6,543 bases of DNA, taken from NCBI GenBank assembly GCA_005888075.1, contig VBKD01000053.1, forward strand, positions 1 through 6,543, in the 5' to 3' direction. Of this stretch, positions 1 to 5,157 are shown one piece after another (positions within the stretch are counted from its first letter, which is position 1; every line of letters begins with the position of its first letter). Under the pieces are notes generated by a model that saw only the letters and a list, made by a program, of their open reading frames with translations, searched no databases and was not told the origin of the DNA. Source of the DNA: Chloroflexota bacterium. GTDB lineage: Bacteria; Chloroflexota; Dormibacteria; Dormibacterales; Dormibacteraceae. The position numbers and the translations under genes are program-made.

Positions 1-119
1 CGGCCAAGGCGAAGGCCGCCGGCGTGAGCGCCGTAGTCTTCGACAGAGGCGGCTTCCTCTATCACGGAAGGATCAAGGCCCTGGCAGACGCCGCCCGAGA
101 AGCCGGATTGGAGTTTTAA
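1..119 (+). CDS. rplR: 50S ribosomal protein L18 (uL18), C-terminal fragment
   Basis: This is the 3' end of an open frame that enters from the left edge; whole codons begin at position 3 and the stop is TAA at 117-119, leaving 38 residues. The peptide contains VVFDRGGFLYHGRIKALAD and ends AREAGLEF, the signature C-terminus of bacterial L18. L18 binds 5S rRNA and helps dock it in the central protuberance of the large subunit. The N-terminal RNA-binding part lies outside the window. The next gene, rpsE, follows after 6 bases, the normal spc-operon order. Identification is firm despite the truncation, which is only the window edge and not a gene defect. Confidence 0.95.
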   Translation, partial: AKAKAAGVSAVVFDRGGFLYHGRIKALADAAREAGLEF

Positions 120-125
120 GAAGAG

Positions 126-725
126 ATGGGATCCCGATATCCACATTCGAGCGGTGAGCGTTCAGAGCTTGCCGACCGCGTCGTCCGAGTCAACCGCGTG
201 GCCAAGGTGGTCAAGGGCGGGCGCAAGTTCTCGTTCAGCGCGCTGATCGTGGTCGGCGACATGAACGGACGAGTGGGCGCCGGCATCGGCAAGGCAAAAG
301 AGGTGACCGAGGCCATCCGGAAGGGAATGGAGATCGCCAAGCGCAACATGATCACCATCCCGATGGTCGGCACGACGATCCCGCACGAGGTCAACCTCAA
401 GTGGGGCGCGGCCCGCATCATGCTCAAGCCCGCCGCGCCTGGCACGGGCGTGATCTCCGGTGGCGCGATGCGCGCCGTCATCGAGACCGCGGGCATCAAG
501 GACATCCTCACCAAGTCCCACGGGACGAACAACCCCATCAACACCGTTCGCGCGACGCTGGCGGCCCTGCAGATGCTCAAGACCGCAAACAGGGTGGCTG
601 AGCTGCGCGGCAAGGATCTGGATCAAATCGTGGGCAAGCGCCTGGCGGCCGCCTACCGAGGCGCCGAGCCCAGCGGCAACGGCGACACGGCCGCCGTACC
701 CGCGGAGTCGACCAGTGGCCGATAA
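126..725 (+). CDS. rpsE: 30S ribosomal protein S5 (uS5)
   Basis: This 199-residue protein is small-subunit protein S5, which sits at the mRNA entry side near S4 and affects decoding accuracy. The N-terminal dsRBD-like domain (about residues 17-80) has the NRVAKVVKGGRKFSF segment, with the Lys30-Gly31-Gly32 loop where spectinomycin-resistance changes map in known S5 proteins; it is intact here. The C-terminal domain (about 90-165) includes LKPAAPGTGVISGGAMRAV and DILTKSHGTNN. Met46 and Ile54 stand where many S5 proteins have Gly and Tyr (GDGNGRVGVGYGKAKEV in others). Residues from about 174 form an Ala/Gly/Ser-rich tail not needed for the family fold. The ATG start directly follows an AAGAAGAG stretch, with GGAG at 110-113 as an alternative ribosome site. 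The 3' end overlaps rpmD by 11 bases. Confidence 0.97.
   Translation: MGSRYPHSSGERSELADRVVRVNRVAKVVKGGRKFSFSALIVVGDMNGRVGAGIGKAKEVTEAIRKGMEIAKRNMITIPMVGTTIPHEVNLKWGAARIMLKPAAPGTGVISGGAMRAVIETAGIKDILTKSHGTNNPINTVRATLAALQMLKTANRVAELRGKDLDQIVGKRLAAAYRGAEPSGNGDTAAVPAESTSGR
704..707 (+). promoter_or_regulatory. Ribosome binding site deciding the GTG start of rpmD
   Basis: GGAG lies 7 bases before GTG 715, inside the last codons of rpsE. It supports initiation at this GTG rather than at the downstream in-frame ATG (Met11), which would remove the first beta strand of L30. Confidence 0.6.
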
Positions 726-975
726 GACGATCAAGGCGACGCTGATGAAGAGCGCGATCGGCGCCAATCCGTCGATCAAGGCGACTGTCCAATCGCTCGG
801 CTTCCGCAAGCTCAACCAGACACGCGAGCTGCCTGACAACCCGGCGGTTCGCGGGATGTTGAAGACCGTCTACTTCCTGGTCGCCGTCGAAGGCGAGCCG
901 TTCGAGCGCCCGAAGCGCAGCCGGTACAAGATCTGGCGCTCGCGCTCGGACAAGAAGCACAAGCGAGGCCACTAG
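715..975 (+). CDS. rpmD: 50S ribosomal protein L30 (uL30) with basic C-terminal tail
   Basis: This 86-residue protein starts at GTG 715, overlapping the end of rpsE by 11 bases in another frame. Residues 1-60 align with the whole bacterial L30 family: KATLMKSAIGANPSIKATV, then SLGFRKLNQTRELPDNPAVRG, then a closing hydrophobic strand (FLVAVE). L30 is a small large-subunit protein that binds 23S rRNA domain II. Bacterial L30 is usually about 60 residues; here residues 61-86 add a strongly basic tail with an RSRYKIWRSRSDKKHKR core. The tail has no stop or frameshift before it and uses the same codon style, so it looks genuine. GTG is chosen because it restores the first beta strand and has GGAG 7 bases upstream. 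L30 is absent from some bacterial phyla, so its presence is mildly informative. Confidence 0.94.
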   Translation: MADKTIKATLMKSAIGANPSIKATVQSLGFRKLNQTRELPDNPAVRGMLKTVYFLVAVEGEPFERPKRSRYKIWRSRSDKKHKRGH

Positions 976-979
976 ATCA

Positions 980-1582
980 ATGCAGCTCCATGACCTCAAA
1001 CCGTCCCCCGGCGCGCACCGAAGACCAGAGCGCGTGGGCCGGGGCACCGGATCCGGCCGCGGCAAGACTTCGGGCCGCGGACAGAAGGGACAGAACGCGC
1101 GCAGCGAAGGCTTCCGGGTGGGCTTCGAGGGTGGCCAGATGCCGCTGTCGCAGCGCATCCCCAAGCTTCCCGGGTTCAAGAACCCCTTCCACAAGCTCTA
1201 CTCGCCCGTGAACCTCTCCAAGCTGAGCCGCTTCGCCGATGGATCGAAGGTCGATGTCGAGGCGTTCATAGCGGCGGGGCTCGTCCATCCAGGCGAGGAG
1301 ATCAAGGTCCTCGGCACCGGCGGCCTGAAGCGAAAGCTGACCGTCGAAGCGCACGCGTTCAGCACGAGCGCTCGCGAAGCCATCGAGAAGGCTGGCGGCA
1401 GCGTCAAGGTGCTGGGCGAGCCCCGCAAGATCGGGGCGAAGCGCCTGGCGGCCAAGACGTCGAAGCGGGCGCCGAAGCCAGAGGAAGCCGAAACGGTATC
1501 CGCGGAGGCGAAGCCCGCCCGAGCGAAAAGGGGCGCCCCAGAGGCGGCAGTCGAGGAGGCCACCCCTCCCGACGAGTCCTAG
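980..1582 (+). CDS. rplO: 50S ribosomal protein L15 (uL15) with long C-terminal tail
   Basis: This 200-residue protein is L15, a late-assembling large-subunit protein with a long extended N-terminus that threads into 23S rRNA. The Gly/Arg-rich N-terminal arm (about residues 8-50) shows RVGRGTGSGRGKTSGRGQKG, followed by FEGGQMPLSQRIPKLPGFKN, both diagnostic. The globular domain (about 75-145) ends IEKAGGSVKVL, where typical bacterial L15 proteins of about 147 residues stop. Residues 146-200 are extra: a Lys/Arg-rich section, then an Ala/Glu/Pro-rich acidic end that looks disordered. The gene begins 4 bases after rpmD; GAGG at 965-968 is a plausible ribosome site 11 bases upstream. secY follows after 3 bases. 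Confidence 0.97.
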   Translation: MQLHDLKPSPGAHRRPERVGRGTGSGRGKTSGRGQKGQNARSEGFRVGFEGGQMPLSQRIPKLPGFKNPFHKLYSPVNLSKLSRFADGSKVDVEAFIAAGLVHPGEEIKVLGTGGLKRKLTVEAHAFSTSAREAIEKAGGSVKVLGEPRKIGAKRLAAKTSKRAPKPEEAETVSAEAKPARAKRGAPEAAVEEATPPDES

Positions 1583-1585
1583 GCC

Positions 1586-2917
1586 ATGAACATGCTCGAG
1601 GCGTTGATCAACGCCATCCGGCTGCCCGAGCTTCGCAACAAGATCCTGTTCACGGGCGGCATCCTGATCCTCTTCAGGTTCTTCGCCAACATCGCGATCC
1701 CTGGCGCGAGCCAGGCGGCGCTGGCCAACCTCTTCAACTCGCAGGCATTGCTCGGGCTGCTCGACCTCTTCTCAGGCGGCGGCCTGTCGCGCTTTTCCAT
1801 CGTGGCGATGGGCATGAACCCCTACATCAACGCCACGATCATCATGCAGCTGATGACGGTGATCTCCGAGCGCATCAAGGAGATCTCCAAAGAAGGCGAG
1901 CAGGGACGGCGCCGCATCAACCGCTGGAGCCGCTACCTGACAGTCGCGCTGGGTGCCGGCCAGGCCTATGGCTTCACCGTGCTGTTCCAGAACACCAGCC
2001 CCGCGATCCTGGGTCCGCTCGACTGGTTCCAGCGTGTCCAGATCATCCTGGTGCTGACCGCGGGGACGATCATGCTGATGTGGTTCGGTGAGCTCATCAC
2101 CGAGCACGGCATCGGGAACGGCGTCTCGCTGATCATCTTCGCCGGCATCATCGGCCGCGGCCCCGCCAGCATCGCCGGCGTGTTCGCCGCCCGCTCCGCG
2201 GGTGGCGGACTTGCGGATTACATCCCCTTCATCATCTTCGGGCTGGTCGCGCTTGGCATGACCGCGGTGATCATCGAGGTCCAGCAGGCGGTCCGAAAGA
2301 TCCCCATCCAATCGGCGCAGCGCACGGTCGGGTTGAAGCAGGTGCAGAGCCGCGCGAGCTTCCTGCCGCTACGCGTCAACCACGCCGGCGTGATTCCGAT
2401 CATCTTCGCGATCTCGGTGATGTTCTTGCCGACGATCCTGGCCAACTACTTCACGGCCGCGCCGCCCGACACCTGGTACTACAAGGCCGCCGCATGGATT
2501 CGTGGCAACTTTGCGCCGAACACGGCGAACATTCCGATGGCGATCACCTACAACGCCCTGTATTTCCTCTTCACGTTCGGGTTCACGTACTTCTACACGG
2601 CGATCACGTTCGACGTGAACGAAGTGGCGGACAACCTTAAACGCTACTCGAGCTTCATCCCGGGAATCCGCCCGGGACGTCCAACCGCGGACTATCTCCA
2701 GGCGGTGATGAATCGCATCACGTTCGTCGGCGCGTGCTTCCTGGGCTTCATCACGGTCATTTTGCCCATCGCCACGTCCAAGATCTCGGGGATCAACACT
2801 CAACAGATGTACCTGGGAGGCACTGCGATCCTGATCGTCGTCGGCGTCGCGCTCGACACGATGAAACAGCTGCAGACCCAGCTCGTGATGCGCCAATACC
2901 GAGGATTCATACGGTGA
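1586..2917 (+). CDS. secY: Protein translocase channel subunit SecY
   Basis: This 443-residue polytopic membrane protein has the length and pattern of the ten-helix SecY channel, which with SecE and SecG moves unfolded proteins across or into the cytoplasmic membrane, driven by SecA or the ribosome. TM1 is about residues 20-38. The TM2 segment (MNPYINATIIMQLM, 77-90) is the conserved plug/TM2b region. GELITEHGIGNGVSLIIFAG (168-187) is the TM4-TM5 signature. The cytosolic C4 loop has RKIPIQSAQR (237-246). The C5 loop has FIPGIRPGRPTADYL (357-371) with the conserved Arg362 needed for SecA-dependent translocation in characterised homologues. TM10 ends GVALDTMKQLQTQLV before a short RQYRGFIR tail. 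ATG 1586 is taken as start; ATG 1592 is an equally close alternative. Its stop overlaps the adk start by 4 bases (GTGA). Confidence 0.98.
   Translation: MNMLEALINAIRLPELRNKILFTGGILILFRFFANIAIPGASQAALANLFNSQALLGLLDLFSGGGLSRFSIVAMGMNPYINATIIMQLMTVISERIKEISKEGEQGRRRINRWSRYLTVALGAGQAYGFTVLFQNTSPAILGPLDWFQRVQIILVLTAGTIMLMWFGELITEHGIGNGVSLIIFAGIIGRGPASIAGVFAARSAGGGLADYIPFIIFGLVALGMTAVIIEVQQAVRKIPIQSAQRTVGLKQVQSRASFLPLRVNHAGVIPIIFAISVMFLPTILANYFTAAPPDTWYYKAAAWIRGNFAPNTANIPMAITYNALYFLFTFGFTYFYTAITFDVNEVADNLKRYSSFIPGIRPGRPTADYLQAVMNRITFVGACFLGFITVILPIATSKISGINTQQMYLGGTAILIVVGVALDTMKQLQTQLVMRQYRGFIR
2901..2905 (+). promoter_or_regulatory. Ribosome binding site for the GTG start of adk
   Basis: GAGGA lies 8 bases before GTG 2914, within the last secY codons. 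It fixes the adk start at the GTG that overlaps the secY stop, placing the P-loop at residue 7 as usual for the family. Confidence 0.6.
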
Positions 2918-3579
2918 ACCTCCTCCTCTATGGCGCTCCGGGCAGTGGCAAGGGCACGCAGGCGAACATGCTGCGGAGCCGCTTCAGCATTCCGCACATC
3001 GCCACGGGCGACATGCTCAGGGCGGAGATCCAGGCCGGCACCGAGCTGGGCCGCAAGGCGCAGCCGATCCTGGCGGAAGGCAAGTACGTATCGGACGACA
3101 TCATGATCGGGATCATCCGCAACCGCCTCCGCCAGCCGGACTGCGAACCCGGCTTCATCATCGACGGCTTTCCCCGAACGGTCCCACAGGCCGAGGCCCT
3201 GGATGCGCTGGTCGACGAGCTCGGGAAGGGGATCGACCGCGTGATCTACCTGAAGGTCCCCGTCGATCAGCTGCTGCACCGCCTCTCCGGCCGGCTGGTT
3301 TGCCCCACCTGCCAGCGCACCTACCCGCCCGGGACAGCCGCCTGCGAGTCGGACGGCAGCGCGCTGGTCCAGCGAGAGGACGACAAGCCCGAGGCGGTCA
3401 GGCCCCGCATCGAGATCTACCTGGAGAAGACGGTGCCGGTGCTCGACCACTACGACGTGGAGGGCCTGGTTTCCGAGATCGACGGACGGGGGACAATCGA
3501 AGAGATAAGCCGCCAGGTCCTGGAAGCCGTTGGGCCCAACGGTACGGCCCCAGCAAAAGCAGCCAAAAGAACCACATGA
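2914..3579 (+). CDS. adk: Adenylate kinase, zinc-LID type
   Basis: This cytosolic enzyme interconverts ATP + AMP and two ADP. The 221-residue protein opens with the P-loop GAPGSGKGTQ (residues 7-16). The AMP-binding region follows (HIATGDMLR near residue 30, then IIDGFPRT near 85). The LID begins GRLVCPTC. Cys130, Cys133, Cys144 and Asp147 form a C-x2-C-x10-C-x2-D set, the Cys3Asp zinc site known from Gram-positive enzymes, but with 10 instead of the usual 16 residues between the pairs. The DDKPEAVRPR motif (156-165) supplies the LID/core arginines. The C-terminal 15 or so residues (Lys/Ala/Thr) are a loose tail. The start is GTG, inferred from the secY overlap, the ribosome site and the family N-terminus. 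The stop overlaps the map start by 4 bases (ATGA). Confidence 0.96.
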   Translation: MNLLLYGAPGSGKGTQANMLRSRFSIPHIATGDMLRAEIQAGTELGRKAQPILAEGKYVSDDIMIGIIRNRLRQPDCEPGFIIDGFPRTVPQAEALDALVDELGKGIDRVIYLKVPVDQLLHRLSGRLVCPTCQRTYPPGTAACESDGSALVQREDDKPEAVRPRIEIYLEKTVPVLDHYDVEGLVSEIDGRGTIEEISRQVLEAVGPNGTAPAKAAKRTT

Positions 3580-4331
3580 TCAACCTCAAGACAGCTCACG
3601 AGATCGAACTCATGGCCCGTGCGGGCGGCCTGCTGGCGTCCGTCCTGCCGCCCCTCAAGGCGGCTTGCCAGCCGGGCGTCAAGACCATCGAGCTCGACCG
3701 GATCGCCGATAAGCTGATCCGCGACGGCGGGGCCACCCCCGGGTTCCTGGGCTACAACGGCTTCCCGCGCTCGATCTGCGTCTCGATCAACGACGAGGCC
3801 GTCCACGGCATCCCCGGCAACCGCAAGATCCAGGGCGGCGACCTGGTGAGCCTGGACCTGGGCTTGATCCTCGACGGCTTTTGGGCCGACGTAGGCGTCA
3901 CGGTAGGCGTGGGCGAGATCGCCCCCGACGCCAAGCGGCTCCTGAAGGTCACGGAGGAGGCCCTTTACGTCGGAATCGACAAGGCCCGCCCCGGCGGCTA
4001 CCTCGGGGACATCTCGTCCGCGATCCAGCGGCACGTCGAGAAGGCCGGCTTCTCGGTCATCCGCCAGTTCGTCGGCCACGGGATCGGCCGCCAGATGCAC
4101 GAGGACCCCCAGGTGCCCAACTTTGGCACCCCCGGCACTCCGCCCCGCCTCAAGCCGGGCATGACCCTGGCGATCGAGCCAATGGTCAATGCCGGGTCCC
4201 ACGAGGTGTACATGAAGCCGGACGGCTGGACGATCTGCACCGCCGACGGCAAGCTGTCCGCCTACTTCGAGCACACCGTCGCGATCACCGAAAAGGGCCC
4301 CCTGGTCCTGACCGCCAACCCGATGGTCTGA
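3576..4331 (+). CDS. map: Methionine aminopeptidase, type I
   Basis: Map removes the initiator methionine from nascent proteins after deformylation, when the second residue is small. The 251-residue length and the absence of an N-terminal SH3-binding or zinc-finger extension mark the short bacterial type I form. All metal ligands of the pita-bread fold are visible: Asp94 (VSLDLG), Asp105 (FWADVG), His168 (VGHGIGRQMHE), Glu201 (AIEPM) and Glu232 (YFEHTVAIT); His77 (EAVHGIP) is the conserved substrate-side histidine. The ATG overlaps the adk stop as ATGA. No Shine-Dalgarno sequence is apparent, so translation probably depends on coupling to adk. This is the last gene of the first coupled block; a 91-base gap follows. 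By rough hand count, GCC predominates over GCG among alanine codons here, opposite to rpsK and rpsD. Confidence 0.97.
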   Translation: MINLKTAHEIELMARAGGLLASVLPPLKAACQPGVKTIELDRIADKLIRDGGATPGFLGYNGFPRSICVSINDEAVHGIPGNRKIQGGDLVSLDLGLILDGFWADVGVTVGVGEIAPDAKRLLKVTEEALYVGIDKARPGGYLGDISSAIQRHVEKAGFSVIRQFVGHGIGRQMHEDPQVPNFGTPGTPPRLKPGMTLAIEPMVNAGSHEVYMKPDGWTICTADGKLSAYFEHTVAITEKGPLVLTANPMV

Positions 4332-4348
4332 TGCGATTTGAGCAAGTC

Positions 4349-4386
4349 ACCTCCCCGCTTGCCGGGGAGGTCGGCGCAAAGCGCCG
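4349..4386 (+). repeat. Tandem pair of perfect hairpins in the map-infA gap (REP-like candidate)
   Basis: The first hairpin pairs ACCTCCCCG (4349-4357) with CGGGGAGGT (4363-4371), 9 perfect pairs around the 5-base loop CTTGC. The second follows immediately: CGGCGC (4372-4377), loop AAA, GCGCCG (4381-4386). A G-rich run (4386-4394) comes next. The layout resembles intergenic palindromic repeats scattered through many high-GC genomes. Neither hairpin is followed by a T-run, so a classical intrinsic terminator is unlikely, though attenuation or 3'-end protection of the upstream mRNA is possible. Copy number cannot be judged from one window. Confidence 0.6.
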
Positions 4387-4405
4387 GGTGGGGGCGCTCA
4401 AGCTT

Positions 4406-4414
4406 TGGTATACT
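4406..4414 (+). promoter_or_regulatory. Extended -10 promoter element upstream of infA
   Basis: TGGTATACT matches the extended -10 pattern TGnTATAAT at all but one base. No -35 hexamer resembling TTGACA is seen at the 16-19 base spacings (the DNA there is G-rich), as expected for extended -10 promoters. Transcription would start 7-9 bases downstream, at about 4421-4423, on or next to the GTG start of infA. It sits in the only gap long enough for a promoter in the window. Confidence 0.55.
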
Positions 4415-4422
4415 CGCCGTTC

Positions 4423-4638
4423 GTGCCCCAACGCTCCCCACTCGTGAAGGGGGTCGTGGTGGAGCCTCTTCCCAACGGTGTCTACCGGGTTGAGCTCGAA
4501 AACGGGGCGAAGGTCCTGGCTCACGTCGCCGATCGTGCAGGCACCCACTTCACCCGGCTCCTTGCCGGGGACAAGGTGGGGGTCGAGCTTTCGACCAGCG
4601 ACCGATCGCGAGGGCGAATTCGAGAGATAAGGAAATGA
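4423..4638 (+). CDS. infA: Translation initiation factor IF-1
   Basis: IF-1 binds the 30S A site during initiation and works with IF-2 and IF-3. The 71-residue protein is a single S1/OB domain: KGVVVEPLPNGVYRVELENG (9-28), KVLAHVADRAG (30-40), LLAGDKVGVELS (46-57), RGRIREIRK at the end. GTG 4423 is chosen because it puts the family's conserved Gly at position 10 (11 in Escherichia coli). The frame is open further upstream to TTG 4405, which would overlap the -10 element. No Shine-Dalgarno sequence precedes the GTG, which would fit a leaderless mRNA. Residues 39-41 read AGT where most IF-1 proteins have Met-Arg-Lys/Met/Gln, so the Arg41 of the h44-contacting loop is missing, while the later Arg (45 here) is kept. 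The stop overlaps rpmJ by 4 bases. Confidence 0.92.
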   Translation: MPQRSPLVKGVVVEPLPNGVYRVELENGAKVLAHVADRAGTHFTRLLAGDKVGVELSTSDRSRGRIREIRK

Positions 4639-4751
4639 AGGTCCGTCCGTCCGTAAAGAAGATGTGTCCGAGCTGCAAGGTGATCAAGCGAAATGGAGTG
4701 GTCCGCGTGATCTGCTCCAAGACGCCCAAGCACAAGCAGAGGCAGGGCTGA
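4635..4751 (+). CDS. rpmJ: 50S ribosomal protein L36 (bL36), zinc-binding form
   Basis: This 38-residue gene is short enough to be missed by length cut-offs. It starts MKVRPSVKKMCPSCKVIKR and ends TPKHKQRQG, the full L36 signature. Cys11, Cys14, Cys27 and His33 form the zinc ribbon of the zinc-dependent (C+) type. The spacing between Cys27 and His33 is five residues where the usual 37-residue protein has four (as in CENPKHK), which accounts for the extra residue. L36 binds 23S rRNA near the base of the L7/L12 stalk region and helps late folding of the large subunit. The ATG overlaps the infA stop (ATGA), with AAGG at 4629-4632 just upstream. rpsM follows after 7 bases. Confidence 0.96.
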   Translation: MKVRPSVKKMCPSCKVIKRNGVVRVICSKTPKHKQRQG

Positions 4752-4755
4752 GGAG
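4750..4755 (+). promoter_or_regulatory. Ribosome binding site of rpsM
   Basis: GAGGAG lies 3 bases before ATG 4759 and overlaps the rpmJ stop codon. The spacing is tighter than usual. The 7-base rpmJ-rpsM gap leaves no room for the long S4-binding pseudoknot leader found before rpsM in Escherichia coli, so that form of alpha-operon feedback is not visible here. Confidence 0.5.
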
Positions 4756-4758
4756 CAT

Positions 4759-5157
4759 ATGGCGAGAATCGCCGGCGTAGACATACCCCCGCAGAAGCGA
4801 GTCGTCATCTCGTTGACCTACATCCACGGCGTCGGGAACACCACCGCGGAGAAGGTCATCAAGGCGGCGAACATCAACCCCGAGGCGAGGACCAAGGACC
4901 TCAGCGAGGAGGAGGTCGGCCGCCTGCGGCAGATCATCGACCGCATGGCCACCGCCAAGGAGATCCTCATCGAGGGTGACCTCCGGCGTGAGGTCGCGAA
5001 CAACATCAAGCGCCTGACCGAGATCGGCTCCTACCGCGGGCAGCGGCACCGCCGCGGCCTGCCCGTCCGCGGCCAGCGCACGCGCACGAACGCGCGCAGC
5101 CGGCGAGGACCGAAGCGCGCTGTGGCCGGCAAGAAGAAGGTCAAAGCAGGCAAGTAA
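4759..5157 (+). CDS. rpsM: 30S ribosomal protein S13 (uS13)
   Basis: S13 sits in the head of the small subunit, contacts P-site tRNA and forms bridges to L5 and 5S-side elements. The 132-residue protein begins MARIAGVDIPPQKRV and has the helix-two-turns-helix segment (about 14-50). GDLRREVANNIKRLTEIGSY (73-92) and the near-invariant HRRGLPVRGQRTRTNAR follow, ending in a Lys/Arg-rich tail (AGKKKVKAGK) that reaches towards the P site. Between the helix ending LRQIID (61) and IEGDLRREV (from 71) there are about five to six more residues than in the Bacillus or Thermus proteins recalled from memory. The start is ATG after GAGGAG. The stop codon shares one base with the rpsK start (TAATG). Confidence 0.97.
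   Translation: MARIAGVDIPPQKRVVISLTYIHGVGNTTAEKVIKAANINPEARTKDLSEEEVGRLRQIIDRMATAKEILIEGDLRREVANNIKRLTEIGSYRGQRHRRGLPVRGQRTRTNARSRRGPKRAVAGKKKVKAGK

Noticed and set aside
162..839. Long open frame on the minus strand opposite rpsE/rpmD
   Set aside because: It is a shadow of high-GC coding DNA; its translation is Arg/Ala/Asp-rich with no family resemblance and it lies opposite firmly identified ribosomal genes.
2659..2677. Repeated CCCGGGA in secY
   Set aside because: It falls on the conserved Pro-Gly-Ile-Arg-Pro-Gly loop of SecY, where paired Pro-Gly codons explain it.
3450..4274. 274-codon open frame on the minus strand opposite map
   Set aside because: It runs antisense to a map gene with all catalytic residues intact; its composition (Asp/Val/Ala/Gly/Leu) is what the reverse of high-GC codons gives.
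4349..4386. Rho-independent terminator after map
   Set aside because: The hairpins are strong but no T-run follows either stem; G-rich DNA comes next.
4405..4422. TTG 4405 as the start of infA
   Set aside because: It would add six residues not found in IF-1 proteins, has no ribosome site, and overlaps the extended -10 element; GTG 4423 fits the family length.
4641..4654. Short tandem repeat of GTCC before the rpmJ cysteines
   Set aside because: It encodes the conserved L36 residues Val-Arg-Pro-Ser-Val, so it is codon-driven and not a separate repeat.
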